From NCBI GenBank assembly GCA_963210315.1, contig OY723302.1, positions 62,001-126,000 of the forward strand: DNA of 64,000 nucleotides, read 5' to 3'. The translations under genes were made by a program, and so were the position numbers. Position 1 is the stretch's first letter; each line of letters starts with the position of its first letter. The notes under the pieces were generated by a model. The model searched no databases. It had not been told where the DNA came from and worked only from the letters and a program-made list of their open reading frames with translations. Positions 1 through 12,100 of this stretch are shown here, piece by piece. This DNA is from Rhynchopus euleeides (taxonomy: Eukaryota; Euglenozoa; Diplonemea; Diplonemida; Diplonemidae).

Positions 1-268
1 CACCCGGGGGCTTTGCATAGAGAAAGACAGCCCGACGTCGCCACAGTGGGGCAGGATGCTACCACAGAAGAAGCTACAAACGTGGGAGGGGAGGGGATGG
101 GCACTGGGAGTCAGGGGCGGTAGTCAGGAGCGGGAAGACGCCATACCCCCCTTTGTGTTAGTGACAGGATTTGACAGACAGTAAAGAAGAAGGGGGGCTG
201 GGGGCAAGGCAGGGTCAGGGAGAGGAGGGATGCAGAAAGAAGATCACGGGGGGGGGGGGGGGGGGGTA
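1..268. other. non-coding flank with G homopolymer
   Basis: No coding sequence is convincing here. The stretch ends in a G run (about 248-266) followed by TA, which is the left target site of the foldback element that begins at 269. Confidence 0.6.
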
Positions 269-1416
269 GGGGGGGGTCAACTGGGGGTGACAAACACGAT
301 TTTTCAAAAAACCGGCGCAGAGGCCCCAAAGCCCCCGTAAACCCTCCAAACCCCCCCAGATCGGTCCGGAAACCCATCGAACCCCACTTTTCCACCATTC
401 CGGGCACCTCAGGTGCCCGAATTGGGGTACCTAAATTTTGTGCCACCGTTTGGTACCGTACAGTGCCACTGTGTGGGAGGTTGGAAAAGAAAATGCCCCA
501 ACACACCACATCTGAGGGTTGCAATGCATGTTGCTTGCCAACCACGTCATCCGGTGGGTGTCAGGCGCTATGTAGGTGGCATTAGCCAGGTCTTCGATGT
601 GTTCTGGCTTGTATATATACCTCCCTGCCTGCGGCACAGGCACTGCCTTTGTCCCCCACACCAGCCACAGAGAGCGTATTGTACTCGGTCCACGGTTGCT
701 GATTCATTGTGATGCGTTGTATCCTCGAGTGAACGTCACACACTAGTGGCACCACCACCCGCCATCCGAGAGCTGTATTGACTTTGCGCGCTTCCGTTGT
801 ACTCACCTCGCCACGCATAGTGCACCGTTCAGTACCAGTGCTCTTGGGCCAGGCAAAGTAGACCGCAGCAACTACCAATTCTGGCACAATGGGTACCACG
901 ACAGCGCACTTCATGTGTTCCCGGAATGTACAGCTCGTGTTGCAACAGTCGTTGTCAACACATCCCGGTTGTGGAGCACTGCTGCACAGGAATCACACGA
1001 CCATCTGGACTGTTCCGTACCTACAGGCAGCCTCCCGGTGCATGGTGGCAGGGAGGTATATATACAAGCCAGAACACATCGAAGACCTGGCTAATGCCAC
1101 CTACATAGCGCCTGACACCCACCGGATGACGTGGTTGGCAAGCAACATGCATTGCAACCCTCAGATGTGGTGTGTTGGGGCATTTTCTTTTCCAACCTCC
1201 CACACAGTGGCACTGTACGGTACCAAACGGTGGCACAAAATTTAGGTACCCCAATTCGGGCACCTGAGGTGCCCGGAATGGTGGAAAAGTGGGGTTCGAT
1301 GGGTTTCCGGACCGATCTGGGGGGGTTTGGAGGGTTTACGGGGGCTTTGGGGCCTCTGCGCCGGTTTTTTGAAAAATCGTGTTTGTCCACGTAAAAGGGT
1401 GGCATTTGACCCCCCC
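269..1416. mobile_element. TA-flanked foldback element with long inverted arms
   Basis: Both ends read GGGGGGGTCAA inward and both are bounded by TA (267-268 and 1417-1418). Inside the termini, arms of about 345 bp (roughly 288-631 and 1044-1385) are near-perfect reverse complements, separated by a unique loop of about 410 bp. No transposase is encoded; the ORFs in the arms are mirror images of each other. TA flanks with inverted repeats are the signature of a Tc1/mariner-type non-autonomous element (known biology); the superfamily is inferred. Both flanks are G runs on the same strand, so the element sits inside a G-TA-G tract. Confidence 0.8.
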
Positions 1417-4046
1417 TAGGGGGGGGGGGGGGGGTCTTCGCGATGCGGTGGTCCTGACGAGCGCGTTGTATTTTTTTCCTGTATGCGTGTTTCACCCGTT
1501 GGTTAGGAGAGGAACCCGCGCCAGAAAAAAAAAACTGCCGGAATACTGCCGGATCGCGAAGACTCCACATGATGCGAAATGAACGGGGGAGGACCTTCAC
1601 TCAGAAGCGCAGAAGTGGGTGTGTGAGCCGCCACACAATAAAAGAGACAGGCTGGCACAGCTTGATGCAGAGCGAAGGCCCCCCGATGAAAAAAATATCA
1701 CGCCGACACCACCTCCAGCAGCCACAGCAACCGGAGGGGCGTGGGTATTGTTTCGCCTGCTGGCGAGGAGGGCCAGGAGATAGTGAGTCAATTCGCAGGA
1801 GGAAAGGGGGGGAGAGAGGGGGCTGGTGCCTCAGGAGAAGATGACACGTGCCGTTTGATTTGGCTGCGACGCTTGCGTTGGCTGGAGCTTCAGGGGAGCA
1901 GCACGCAAGCGGTGCTAGAGAGAGGCGGTGTGTGGGTATTCACACACCATCTCGAGGCAGCCTGCTCCCAGGGTCTCCCTGGGTGTCGAAGTGCATGGCT
2001 TAGGGGGGTGGCATAAGGAGTTGCCGCCGGCACACAGCGTCACAGATAAAGAAAAGGCGGTGGGTGGGTGGGGGTGTGCAGGGTTGTGGCGGCAGACAAC
2101 CTGGCAGTCCATTGCAGACAAACCCAAAACATGCAAAGCAAACCAGCGAGGGTTGGACATGGGAAAAGAGCAAGTCGTTCGGCGGTGCGGGTGTGCCTCG
2201 CAGTCAGCCTGCAGCATGTGTGTGTCCGTGTGGTTATAAAGTTTTAAGGCGGTGTCGCCCTGCACGGGCAGTAGCACCTCCCCTTCAGTATCGCACTCCC
2301 GAAGGATTCCCCAACACGACGTGACACCGGTTTCGACGCGTACTCTTCGTACCCCTCCCCCCGGCCGCGTCTCTTCAGCGAAGAACCGGGGATAATCGGA
2401 CCAGGGCTAGCTAAACCCTGGTGGTGTCACGGGTGGGGTTGGAGAGGGAGAAAAGGAAGAAATGAAGTTGCGAAAAAGTCAAACACTGACACGTGAAATC
2501 AATAAAAAGGGTGGTATATATCGCCCCCTTGCTGCGACGAAGACACTAAATAGTCAGGCCGCTTCAAGAGTCTTGAGGGCTTGTGTGTGTGTCCGTGTTC
2601 TTCTCAAGCAGCAGACGCAGACCAGATGATTCTCGTCGGGCAGAGCGCTAACCTGGCTGGCAAAACGAGACAGCAAGGCAAACAGCACGAAAAATCGTAC
2701 ATCCAGCGGGCCGCCTTCTCCGCCCTTCTTGACACACACGGACACACTCGCCGCGAATCGCCCACACGCACAGGGGACCCCTCGAGGCAGCCCGTATCCA
2801 TACAGACCACACTGCCCCGGTTGACCCCCCTTGGTGTGGCACACCATCATCCCAGAAACGTGAGCCCACACGCCCCTGATGAACATGGGGGTGGCGGGCT
2901 CCCTTCTGAGGGTGGCACGGCCTCGCTGCATTCGTTGGCGTCGAGGGGTGGAAGAGGTGGATGGTCGGGGATGGGGAAATACACATAATAAAACACCACG
3001 ATTTCATTTGGCACGGGAACGAGCTGCCGCTGCCAAAAAGGGTGCACTGGGGGGGGGGGGGGGGGGCATTGGGTTGGGGGAGGGATGCATGTGGCACGGG
3101 GCTTTGTAGGGCAGTAGGGTACAGAAACAAGGAAAAAATATAGAGGCGGCCGCACCGACAAGAAGATAGCAACCATAAACCAAAAGAAACGGGCGATGGA
3201 AAGGTTGAAGCTGGGCGGGGGAGAGGGACGGGAAAACGTGTTTGCAATATTTGTTTTGATCAAGAGGGCTCCAGAAAAGCAAGATTGTCGGGGCGGGTGA
3301 AGCGGCAGCAATTCTCAGACAACTTCATCTTCTGATCTTCTGGGGCGGGAGCGGGGTTCGCTGCTCACTGCTGCCCACCCAACCGGTGAATGAAACCCGA
3401 TTTGCGAGCTCAGGCATTTTTTTTTGGGCGGGGCCGGGGGGGAATGGGTTGGGACAACGACGCAGCACTCGCCTTCCTGTCACCCCCGCAGGCTGGCCGC
3501 AGCAGGCAGCACGAGACACGCCTGCTGCACACCACACTGCACACCACCATCCACCAGGCCGTGGAGGAGGTGTGGGAGAGGACAACAGGCAGCAGTGCAT
3601 ACGCCTTGCCGCCAAGCTGCCTTGCCGTGCCTGGGGCACGGCAACGGCAGTGGGTTGTGTGCGACGCATCGAAGCATCCATCACGCACAGCCGCCATCTC
3701 ATCAGCGGGGGGGGATGCCAGCACCCTGCACCTAGGCCTAGGGACCATGCAGGGTGTTGCGTGCGATACAGCGCAGCAAACAGAGCTGGTTACCCCACGC
3801 ACGAGCTCTTTCAAAAATCGAGTGAACTCCCTGCTTTGGAGAAAGTATCCCAGCCACGCAGGGGTGTCGCACTGTGCCCGGCCCAACAGCCGTGATGCGA
3901 CTCGCCTGCGTGAAGGGGCGGTGAGGGGGGTGGGGCAGGGAGACCGGGGCACCTTCGGGTTTGACTTAACCTGGCGATTCGCCTGGGGGAGGGGGGAAGA
4001 GCCGCCTGCAAGGTGGTCCGAAAGCCGGCAGTGCTAAAAAAAGGTA
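1417..4046. other. intergenic, no supported gene
   Basis: ORFs in this stretch are short, overlap in several frames and show no recognisable domain. It contains one small inverted-repeat element (1585-1684) and G runs near 1419-1434 and 3050-3066. Confidence 0.5.
1585..1684. mobile_element. small MITE, GGGGCCTTCGCTC family
   Basis: About 100 bp. The left end contains GGACCTTCACTCAGAAGCGCAG and the right end GAGCGAAGGCCCC, which is the reverse complement of the family terminus GGGGCCTTCGCTC. The core GGCACAGCTT-GCAGAGCGAAGG matches copies near 9.3 kb and 30.0 kb. It has no coding capacity. Confidence 0.55.
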
Positions 4047-4411
4047 CCTGGGACCCCCCGTGTATAAGTCCCCCCCCCTTACCCCCGTGTTTAAGTCCCC
4101 CCCTGGGGGTCTGGCAGGGGGGGGACTTAAACACAGGGGGACCTAAACACGGGGGTGGGCTGGTCTGGAGGGTCATCAGGTGGCCCCTAGGCCCTCCAGG
4201 TGCTGTCTGAGTCGAAAAGTGGGGTGCCAAAAGTCCATCCGAACCGGAATTACCCCCCTACGACAGCAGAGGAAGAGGTCTTCTTGGTCTCCACTGTGCC
4301 ACCCCCGTGTTTAAGCCCCCCCTGTGTTTAGGTCCGCCCCCCCCGTGTTTAAGTCCCCCCCGGCCGAAAATCGCCTCCAGGGGGGGGGACTTAAACACGG
4401 GGGGTCCCAGG
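4047..4411. mobile_element. 365-bp TA-flanked foldback element
   Basis: The termini CCTGGGACCCCCCGTGT and its reverse complement are bounded by TA (4045-4046 and 4412-4413). The unit CCCCGTGTTTAAGTCCCCCC, or its reverse complement, recurs about six times inside in both orientations, so the transcript could fold several ways. No ORF of interest. Confidence 0.75.
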
Positions 4412-4413
4412 TA

Positions 4414-4928
4414 AACGATTTTTTTGAACGATTTGAACGATTTTTGGCCGTGCTCGTAGCATTCCCCGTTGAGGGGGTCGCTATTTCGTGTTCTCCTGGC
4501 CGCACGGAGGCATTGCCTTACGTCGCCTCTTCCTCTTTTCCTTTGGTGGTGTGTTGGTCTGGCACAGAGGGCGGGACCGCGCTGATATGCACAGTGACGA
4601 CTCTCCCTTTTGTTTTGTGCCCGCCTCCACCGAGATTCGGCTGATGCCTCTCAGACTGGGGGCGGGCGGTCGCCGACGCTGACGCGCCTGGCGGCCTGTG
4701 GAAAGTGACGTGGGGCTGGGTTTTTAGCAAATGGAAACGGGTGGGGGTGAGGAGGGGGGGTAGTGGTGGTGGTAATTTGCCTTTTCTTGTTGGAATGCCG
4801 GCGAACACTTTGGGGGGGAGGGCTGCAAGGCGTGGTAGGGCTGCCCCGCTCCCGCCTCCGCCAGCTGGGGGGCGACGCCGAGCTAACAAAATGGGAACGA
4901 ACAGAAGCGTGTACAGTATACTGCTAAC
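4414..4928. other. intergenic, no supported gene
   Basis: Nothing recognisable. The sequence is GC-rich with short overlapping ORFs only. Confidence 0.5.
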
Positions 4929-4930
4929 TA

Positions 4931-6843
4931 CCGTCACTCAAGTAATGTTGGTGGGGTAATAACCCACCAACTTCTTCCAGAACCCCCAAATCCACCAAAT
5001 TAGTACCCCACCAACATATTTACCCCACCAACAAATCTACCCCACCAATTTATTACCCCAATGCGCATCGCTGACTACCGTTTTCGTGGCGAACGCCTAA
5101 GGGGCCCGGCTGATGGCTAAGTTTTCCAGAAAATGCATACGGCGTACGCGTGGGCGTGCGGCGCCTGCATACGGCAGTCTATGTAGTACAAGAGACGGCC
5201 ATGTCCGCACACCAAATCGGTCGTCAACCTCAGCAGCCTTCGAGCCTTCGAGTAGGTAATCGTACCTTTTGCACTTGTGCGCGAAGGAACCGTCTGTGAA
5301 AGGCAAGAGCAAAGGCCAGGGCTCAGCCTACTGGGTGGCCTACTGTGTGCTGAGAGACCTGGAATACCAGCCGTACGCAATTTCTGCGTACGCGTACGCA
5401 GCGCGGTTTCAGAAAGTGCGGACGGCGTACGCACATGCGTACGCGCAGTCGGGGTGGGTGGGCAGGGGGCTCCAAATCCCAGGTGCCAGAAAAAATCGCC
5501 AAGTACAACGCGCCCTGGGTAATAATGTTGGTGGGGTAATAACCAGGGCTGTTCCTAACTGGGGGGCTTGTTCCCCACTTTCAGGATTCTGAACTTTTTT
5601 TCTAAGAATTTTTGTAAGGGGAAAAAAGTTTTTTTCTAAGAATTTTGTTAGGGGATTTTTTTTCTAAGGTTGTTTCGCAGAGGAAAAAACTCTTTCTAAG
5701 TTTTCCCCAGTCGACAGGGCGCGCACAAGGATGGAAGGGAAGTCTGTCCCACGTACCGTTCGCCTTGCTGGCCAACTGGAGAGCCAGACGTTCACTACCG
5801 TGGCCTCCGGCGGCTGGGGGGCTCACGCCCCCCAGACCCCCCTGTGGCGTACGTCTCGTACTCAAGTCCTTCGAATCCCATCAAGTCGGGGTCCAACCAC
5901 TCCAGTCGCCTCTGAGGACGCAGCCAACTCGCACAGAATCTGTACGCCCACACGAACAGATGTTCGCTACCGTGGCCTCCGGCGGCTGGGGGGCACCGCC
6001 CCCCAGACCCCCGATGTAGCGTGTGCCTGTCCATCTATCTCACTTCCCCGGGTACAGTGCAGCGTAGGAGGTCAGCGCCGCATCCATGAAGCGCTTCTTC
6101 GAAGCCTGACTGACATCGGACAGGAGGTCGGGCTTCCCCACCTGGGAGGTACACTTGCCGCGTTCGCGACATGCGTGACACGCGACACGCTACCTGAAAC
6201 GTGAGTGTGCCTTGCTAACACGGGCATTTCAACGGTCTGCCGGCGACCGTTCCCCAAACCAGTAAACCAGCAGTTAAGGAAAATCGGAGAGATCACCCTA
6301 CTGCGCTGAATATGGTGCGCACCACTGCAAAAATCCCCGGGAGCTTTTGGGCTTTCAGACCTGAAGGGGCCAGCAGGTGGGTGGCGTCGGGGAGTGGCAG
6401 CTTTGTAACTGTCCTCCAGCTGCTGGCATGTCCAGCCCTGCGCGAGTGCCAAGGTGTATTGAGTCCCTGCGGAGCACAACCCCCGATGAGAACGAGCGCC
6501 AGGTGATCCTCATTCATTTTCAGCTGTAACGCGCATGAGGGGCACTCTCTGCCGCAAGCATCTCTGGGCATCACTCGAGAGCTGTCACATGATGACGCGG
6601 AGAGAAATCAGAGAAAAAGTCCCGCCTGACGGGCACGCGCCTGGAAACTGTGGGGGGGCGAGCAAAAAATCCCTTGTAAAAATTCTTAGAAAAAACCTGG
6701 TTCCCCGAACCAAAAAACCTGGAAAAAGGGCTCGTTCCCCGCCCAGGCCTGGTAATAACCCACCAACTTTTTTCAGAGCCCCAAATCCACCAAATTAGTA
6801 CCCCACCAACATATTTACCCCACCAACATAACTTGAGTGACGG
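4931..6843. mobile_element. TA-flanked inverted-repeat element, carrier of a nested hAT-like element
   Basis: The left end CCGTCACTCAAGTAATGTTG and the reverse complement of the right end (CCGTCACTCAAGTTATGTTG) are bounded by TA at 4929-4930 and 6844-6845. GTTGGTGGGGTAA and AAATCCACCAAATTAGTACC recur in both arms. The interior 5110-5450 is rich in GCGTACGC palindromes. A second element (5544-6751) interrupts the right arm and explains the split repeats at 5521-5543 and 6752-6843. The 61794-62237 element shares the inner GGTTGGTGGGGTA motif, so the two are related. Confidence 0.8.
5544..6751. mobile_element. non-autonomous hAT-like element
   Basis: The direct repeat GTAATAAC at 5536-5543 and 6752-6759 is an 8-bp target-site duplication. 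The ends CAGGGCTG and (reverse-complemented) CAGGCCTG fit the CAGNG rule for hAT transposons (known biology). Removing the element restores the carrier's GGTAATAACCCACC motif. Inside are A/T-rich blocks with TTTTCTAAGAATTTT near both ends and two copies of a GTGGCCTCCGGCGGCTGGGG module (near 5800 and 5970). The same module occurs in the hAT-like element at 30570-31434. No transposase ORF. Confidence 0.8.
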
Positions 6844-7545
6844 TAATTGACTAAGCCATGAGGTGGGTTCGACAGACATGCAAACCAAGGGGGAGGGGGC
6901 AACATAACCGCCTTAGAGGGGAGGGCGGGTTTGCAAACTGATTGGAGGATTATCTACTTTCCCTCATGTAACGATGTTCCGAAAGGGGTGTGAAGTCCCT
7001 GGCCCTCACAAGATCAACTGCAAGTAAACCTGGGGATGTGGCGCCGAACTGCTGCGATTACGCAGGCCCTGGAGGGGAATTACAGAAAGGGCTTCTGGGG
7101 AACGGCAAATCGCTCTGAGCCAAAAAAAAAACGGGGGCCAAAGAAGAGTGGGTCACTGCCCCCCGCTCCCCATGCCCCTACCCAGGGGCTGTTGTGCTTG
7201 ATCATCTCCCCTTCAGCCCCTGTTCTTCAGCCAGGGGCCAACCGCAAGGGTAGTTCGGCGCCACTCCCGGACGACCACCAACCTTATAGTGTGCAACCCA
7301 TTTTTCTTTGCATTGCCAAGCTCCGGTTTGTACACCAAATCAGTATGTGTGTATGGGCGATAAGCGAGAGCAAAAGAAAAAAATGGGGAATGAAACAAAC
7401 AAACTAGACACACTATGCGGCACAGAAAATGGTGATAATAATTACAGCCGTTAACTCGCCTGGACCGCAGGGTCGCCTCACAACGACAAAATGCAAGAAA
7501 AAAACGGGGGGTAATAAAGCACTCACGAAAATTATAGACACACGG

Positions 7546-7576
7546 GGTTTTGGAGGCACAGCGTGCCTCCAAAACC
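7546..7576. repeat. 14-bp perfect stem, 3-base loop hairpin
   Basis: GGTTTTGGAGGCAC is followed by AGC and then its exact reverse complement. It does not sit at the end of a recognised gene. It may be a remnant of a short foldback element. Confidence 0.6.
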
Positions 7577-7916
7577 TTTCTCCGACACAAAGACACACCA
7601 AGAAAATAAACCAAGAGGCTCTAACTAACAGCGGGGTGGGGGCCTTCGTCCCCCCTAGGCCTGTGCCACGCCTGTGCGGCACACGCACGGCATGACCAGG
7701 GGGATCTACGCTGTGCGCAATGTGTTGTGCTGTCACGACAGCACAACGCAGGCCACCCACCCCGCACCTACATTTTCTGTTTTTTCAAACATAAACTGGC
7801 ATCACATGTGTCAGTGGTTTGCTATAAAATTAGAACCCCAATCTCGTATAATTGTTCGACCCTCCGCCTGACCGGAGGAGGGATGTCACCCAGGCCACGA
7901 GATCGGGGGGTGAAGT

Positions 7917-7944
7917 GGCGGTGGTGGTGGTGGTGGTGGTGGTG
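7917..7944. repeat. (GGT)n microsatellite
   Basis: An uninterrupted run of GGT/GTG triplets lies in non-coding sequence. The interrupted continuation extends to about 7972. Confidence 0.8.
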
Positions 7945-9243
7945 GGGGCGACGGTGGTGGGGGCGACGGTGATAACGCTTCTGTGAGAGGAAAGAACATA
8001 CCCCTCTCGCCGGATGTGTTCCTACTGAAACCCATAGGCTCGCCGAAGATGGGAGGGTTGGGGCAGGTGGCGATGTACAGAAGAGGGGGTGGGGGGTAAG
8101 GGGGTGTTCGGTAGTTCAAAGACGGTAGGGGGGGGGGAGGGGGGGCGGCGAGGTTTCGTTGGCACGAACAAGGGCACACAAGCAACCCTCGGAGAACACG
8201 GACGGGTGGTGCACGATCCCCGCCATGCCACAGGCTTCAACCCAACCCTTGCACGGGACTGGCGGGGACTGGAAACGTTCAGCAGGGAGATTCGCTTTCG
8301 CCAGGCACTGGAGTTCAGGGGGGGGCAGGGGGCAGGGGGGGCAGCTTTGGGCCTTGACACTCAAGGAGGTACAGCATCAACAGATGCGCCAGTCAGCCGC
8401 GGGTGATAACGATTCTACCAGTGAGGTTTTGTGTTGGCATGATGAGGAAAACGGGGTCGTGGGGAGGAGGGAGATGGGGGAGGGTAAGATCCGAAGGGCC
8501 GGGTGGGTCGATGAAATGTAGGGGGGGTGGTGGTGTTAGCGTTTTAGGGGCCGGGCTGACACTCTGCTGAAAGGGGTTCATCGCGCCATTTTGTATTGCA
8601 TGAAGGCGCGTGCAGGGAAGGGAGAGTTAGAATATGGCGCGCTGAGCATCGGGTATGTACATCGACACACCCTCCCTGAAACAAAGGCGCCAATAAAAAT
8701 AGAAGAACCGGCACCACACAGGGCACTACCCCTGGCCTGGCACCGAAGCAGTACGAACAGTGCACCTAGGGAGTGCACAGGTGGGTAGGGAGTAAACCGA
8801 AGTGTACTCCGCTGGGGGTGTGGGGCGACAGCAAAGTGCGACAGCAAAATGGCTGCCTGCACTTGTGCTGTTGGAACCCAGACCCCCCCCTCCATTTCCT
8901 CCCCACGCACAGCCTTTCCTCGCAGAAATAAACGAAAGAAGGTTGCATCTGCAACAAGATAATGGCCATATCTTGAACGGACATCTCCACTCGCTGTGAC
9001 AAACACTGCGACAGGGTGGGGCCGACAACTAGGAACTCGGCCCCACACTATTTTGCAGCTGGTGCAGAGCGCGCCCCGGGACGGATGGGGGGAAGGGGGA
9101 TGCTGGCACGAAGTTCAAAAAAATACACGTTGTTCTCGATAGAAGGGGGTGTGAAGTTAGGGGCGACAGAAACGAGTGTCTGCCCAGAGGAACGCAGAGG
9201 GGGCGCTTGCCTGGAAGGAAGCGCCAGCCAGCCGATATTACGT

Positions 9244-9348
9244 GGGGCCTTCGCTCAGAAGTGCAGAAAAGTGAGAACAAGCGAGCCGCTTCACGACATT
9301 AGCTGCAAAGCGACACAGCTTGGCACAGTGACACAGAGCAAAGGCCCC
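9244..9348. mobile_element. 105-bp MITE, GGGGCCTTCGCTC family (best-preserved copy)
   Basis: The ends GGGGCCTTCGCTC and (reverse-complemented) GGGGCCTTTGCTC differ at one position. The inner motif AGAAGTGCAGAAA follows the left end, and ACACAGCTTGGCACAG precedes the right end, as in the other copies. No target duplication is obvious and there is no coding sequence. Confidence 0.65.
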
Positions 9349-11243
9349 AACGACTGTCTACGTAGTTAGTATGTTGGAACACCGAACTATCAAACACAAC
9401 GCTGTGCATGACGGTCAGCACAGAAACCACACGCCATTTCCCCCAAATTCCTGATCTCACTTGCAGAGGGCCGAACGCGCCAGATCTGGTTCGTGGCGTG
9501 CCCTTGTTTGCTGCTCGTCTCTTTGTTGGGCAGTGCATCTGACCTTTACTGCACAGCGCCAGACCTACGCGTGAGTTTGTCGCTCCAAACACACGCCTGA
9601 TCTCGACGGGGCGAGCCACAGACACACTGCCACAAAAAGACGCACCTGCTCCAGACGCTGGGACAAGCCTTGAGGAGGTATGGAAGAGATTGGAGAGATG
9701 TTTAGAATGTGCTGCAGGACCACACGGGAAGGCACCTCGCCGCTGCACACTGTGGACACTTCGAGGGTGGGGTGTTCGGTAAGTCCAAGGCATAAACCTG
9801 TTTGAGTTGGTATCGTGTTCAAGACCCGCTCAAAGATCGGGAAGGCAATACCTACAGCTGATGCATGGCAGGTTTGCTATTTCTCTGAGGAAGTATCTCT
9901 TCCGTGCGTATTTCACGATGCCCTCAGGCTAGCTTATTGTGTGAAGCACGCATGGCACCGTTCTATCACAATGGATCGGTGCCCAGTCGCACAAATGCCT
10001 GTAATTTTCTGATCTTGGGGGTCGCCAAGTTTAGCACGGGTGTCAATCCCCGCGAATTTCTCGCAATGTGCACAATCAGCGCTTCACGACGCCAAAGTTG
10101 GGGGTGAACACTGCGAGATAATCGCCAACAGGTTCAACGAAAGGGGGGGGCTGTACTCCTTTTGAGCATGATCAAAAATCAAAGCCAAGAAAGGAAACAG
10201 ACTTCAGCCAGGCATGACAGGTGGGGATGCGAATAAAGGGCTGGGGTGGCAATGCAATGGGGGGATGGAGGGAAAGCGACGGCGAGAAAGCGATAGAGGC
10301 ATTGCCAGGCAAAAGGGGGAGGGGGTGGGACGGGATGGGGTGGGAAGAAGGATGTGACGCACGGTGGCCTTGCGTCTCCCCGAAGAACGTGTTACGTAGC
10401 AAGATAAAATGGTCTGGATGCCGTGATTTCTATCTTGCTACAACATGCCACCAGGCGTAACAAGGCCGCCGTGCGCTGGGAAAGGGGATGGGGGTGCTGA
10501 GAGGCTGGGACTCTGGGGTGAGGGGGTGAGGGGGGGTGGGTGTGGAAAGAATGTGTACATCGGGGCAAGAAGAAGAGCCTTTGAGGAAGAAACAGAGAGA
10601 AAAAAAATATCCTATAAATCTCCCCCTCCCCTCCCCCCCCCCCCCCTCCCGGTTGGGGCTGCGCCGAACCCATCAAGAATAATACGGCACCATTGAGAGA
10701 TTGGGGCGGGGGGGTGGGAGGGAGGGAGGAAAAGTGAGAGCAGGGGAGGAGGGGTGGGCCCCCCCCCTCCCCCCCCCCCCCTCCCTCCCCCGCCCTGATG
10801 GTATGATTGCTACTGTTGTTTTCGCGATTTTGAGGACAGGAGAGAGGGGGAATTCGATCACGCTGATCCCGCCGGCTAAAGCCCACGATGCGTGGGGGGA
10901 TATTTTTTCTCGTTTTTCTGGTGTCGACAATCGCAAGCAAGCTTGAGCTGTCCCATTGACGCCCCTTACCCTGCAAGCAGGTTCGAGGGCAGTTCTCGTT
11001 TTTTTTTGAGGGGGGGCGGGGAAGGAACAGGATGCCCCAAGGGGACTCTCGAAGATGCAACCATATGCACCGCCCTGGGGCCTGGAAATTGCAGAGGATT
11101 GACACATACACGGGATAGCCTTTGCAGCAGACTGGTGCCAGCAGAGAGAGAGAGACCCTCCCCGGCACAGGTTGCCCGCTGGCTTGGCGCACACACAGAC
11201 AGAGACACGGTAGAAGGTGTTTCAGCGGGGGGGGGGGGGGGGG
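9349..11243. other. intergenic, no supported gene
   Basis: No gene found. The section 10600-10800 alternates long C and G runs. A G run at about 11227-11243 ends at the TA flanking the next element. Confidence 0.5.
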
Positions 11244-11305
11244 TAGGGGGGGTCATATGCACGGTGGGATCTTGTAAATTTTACATGTATAACTACAAGT
11301 ATATA

Positions 11306-11634
11306 CCGTATACGTAAATATTATGGAACGTAAATATTATGGAACGGGCCCATTTTTGGCCGGTCCGTTCCATAATATTTACGTTCCAAAATATTTACAG
11401 GGCCAGTTGGGGACTCGGTGGTGAGGACGGCTTGCGTCAGGAATCGCGCGAAAAGTGCACGAGTAGGTCCCGTCAGGGACTCTGCATGCCGTCCGATCAC
11501 CTGGTCCAAGTCCCCGAGTCGCAGAAAGCCCTGTAAATATTATGGAACGAAAAAAATCTGGAACGCCAACCCACCAGCGTTCCAAAATATTTACGTTCCA
11601 TAATATTTACGTTCCATAATATTTACGTATACGG
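11306..11634 (+). mobile_element. element C copy 1 (329 bp)
   Basis: The terminal inverted repeat CCGTATACGTAAATATTATG is bounded by TA (11304-11305 and 11635-11636). The centre contains a GC-rich segment with GGGACTCGGTGGTGAGGACG. A near-identical inverted copy lies at 12968-13296. Confidence 0.8.
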
Positions 11635-12100
11635 TACATGTATTATACATGTATAATACTTGCATGTCAACTATTATACATGTATAATACATGTATATGC
11701 CTGAAATATACATGTAAAATACATGTATATCAAGTAAAAATACAAGTATAATACTTGCATGTCAACTATTATACTTGTATTTTTACTTGATATACATGTA
11801 TTTTACATGTATATTTCAGGCATTTACATGTATTTTACATGTATAATACTTGTCATGCAAGTATTATACATGTAAAATACTTGCATGACAAGTAAAATAC
11901 ATGTATAATACTTGCATGACAAGTAAAATACTTGCATGCAAGTAAAATACATGTATTTTACTTGCATGCAAGTATTTTACTTGTCATGCAAGTATTTTAC
12001 ATGTATAATACTTGCATGACAAGTATTATACATGTAAAATACATGTAAATGCCTGAAATATACATGTAAAATACATGTATATCAAGTAAAAATACAAGTA

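Larger units (their letters stand above)
6846..9243. other. intergenic, no supported gene
   Basis: No gene found. Items seen: a perfect 14-bp stem hairpin at 7546-7576, a (GGT)n microsatellite near 7917-7944, a 10-bp hairpin GTGGGGCCGA/TCGGCCCCAC at about 9015-9045, and several G runs. Confidence 0.5.

Noticed and set aside
111..1394. Pair of similar ORFs at 111-545 and 1131-1394 as duplicated genes
   Set aside because: They are the two arms of one foldback element read in opposite directions.
11640..12100. AT-rich palindromes as a replication origin or telomere-like repeat
   Set aside because: The tract lies within element B, with matching inverted ends, and is explained as transposon sequence.
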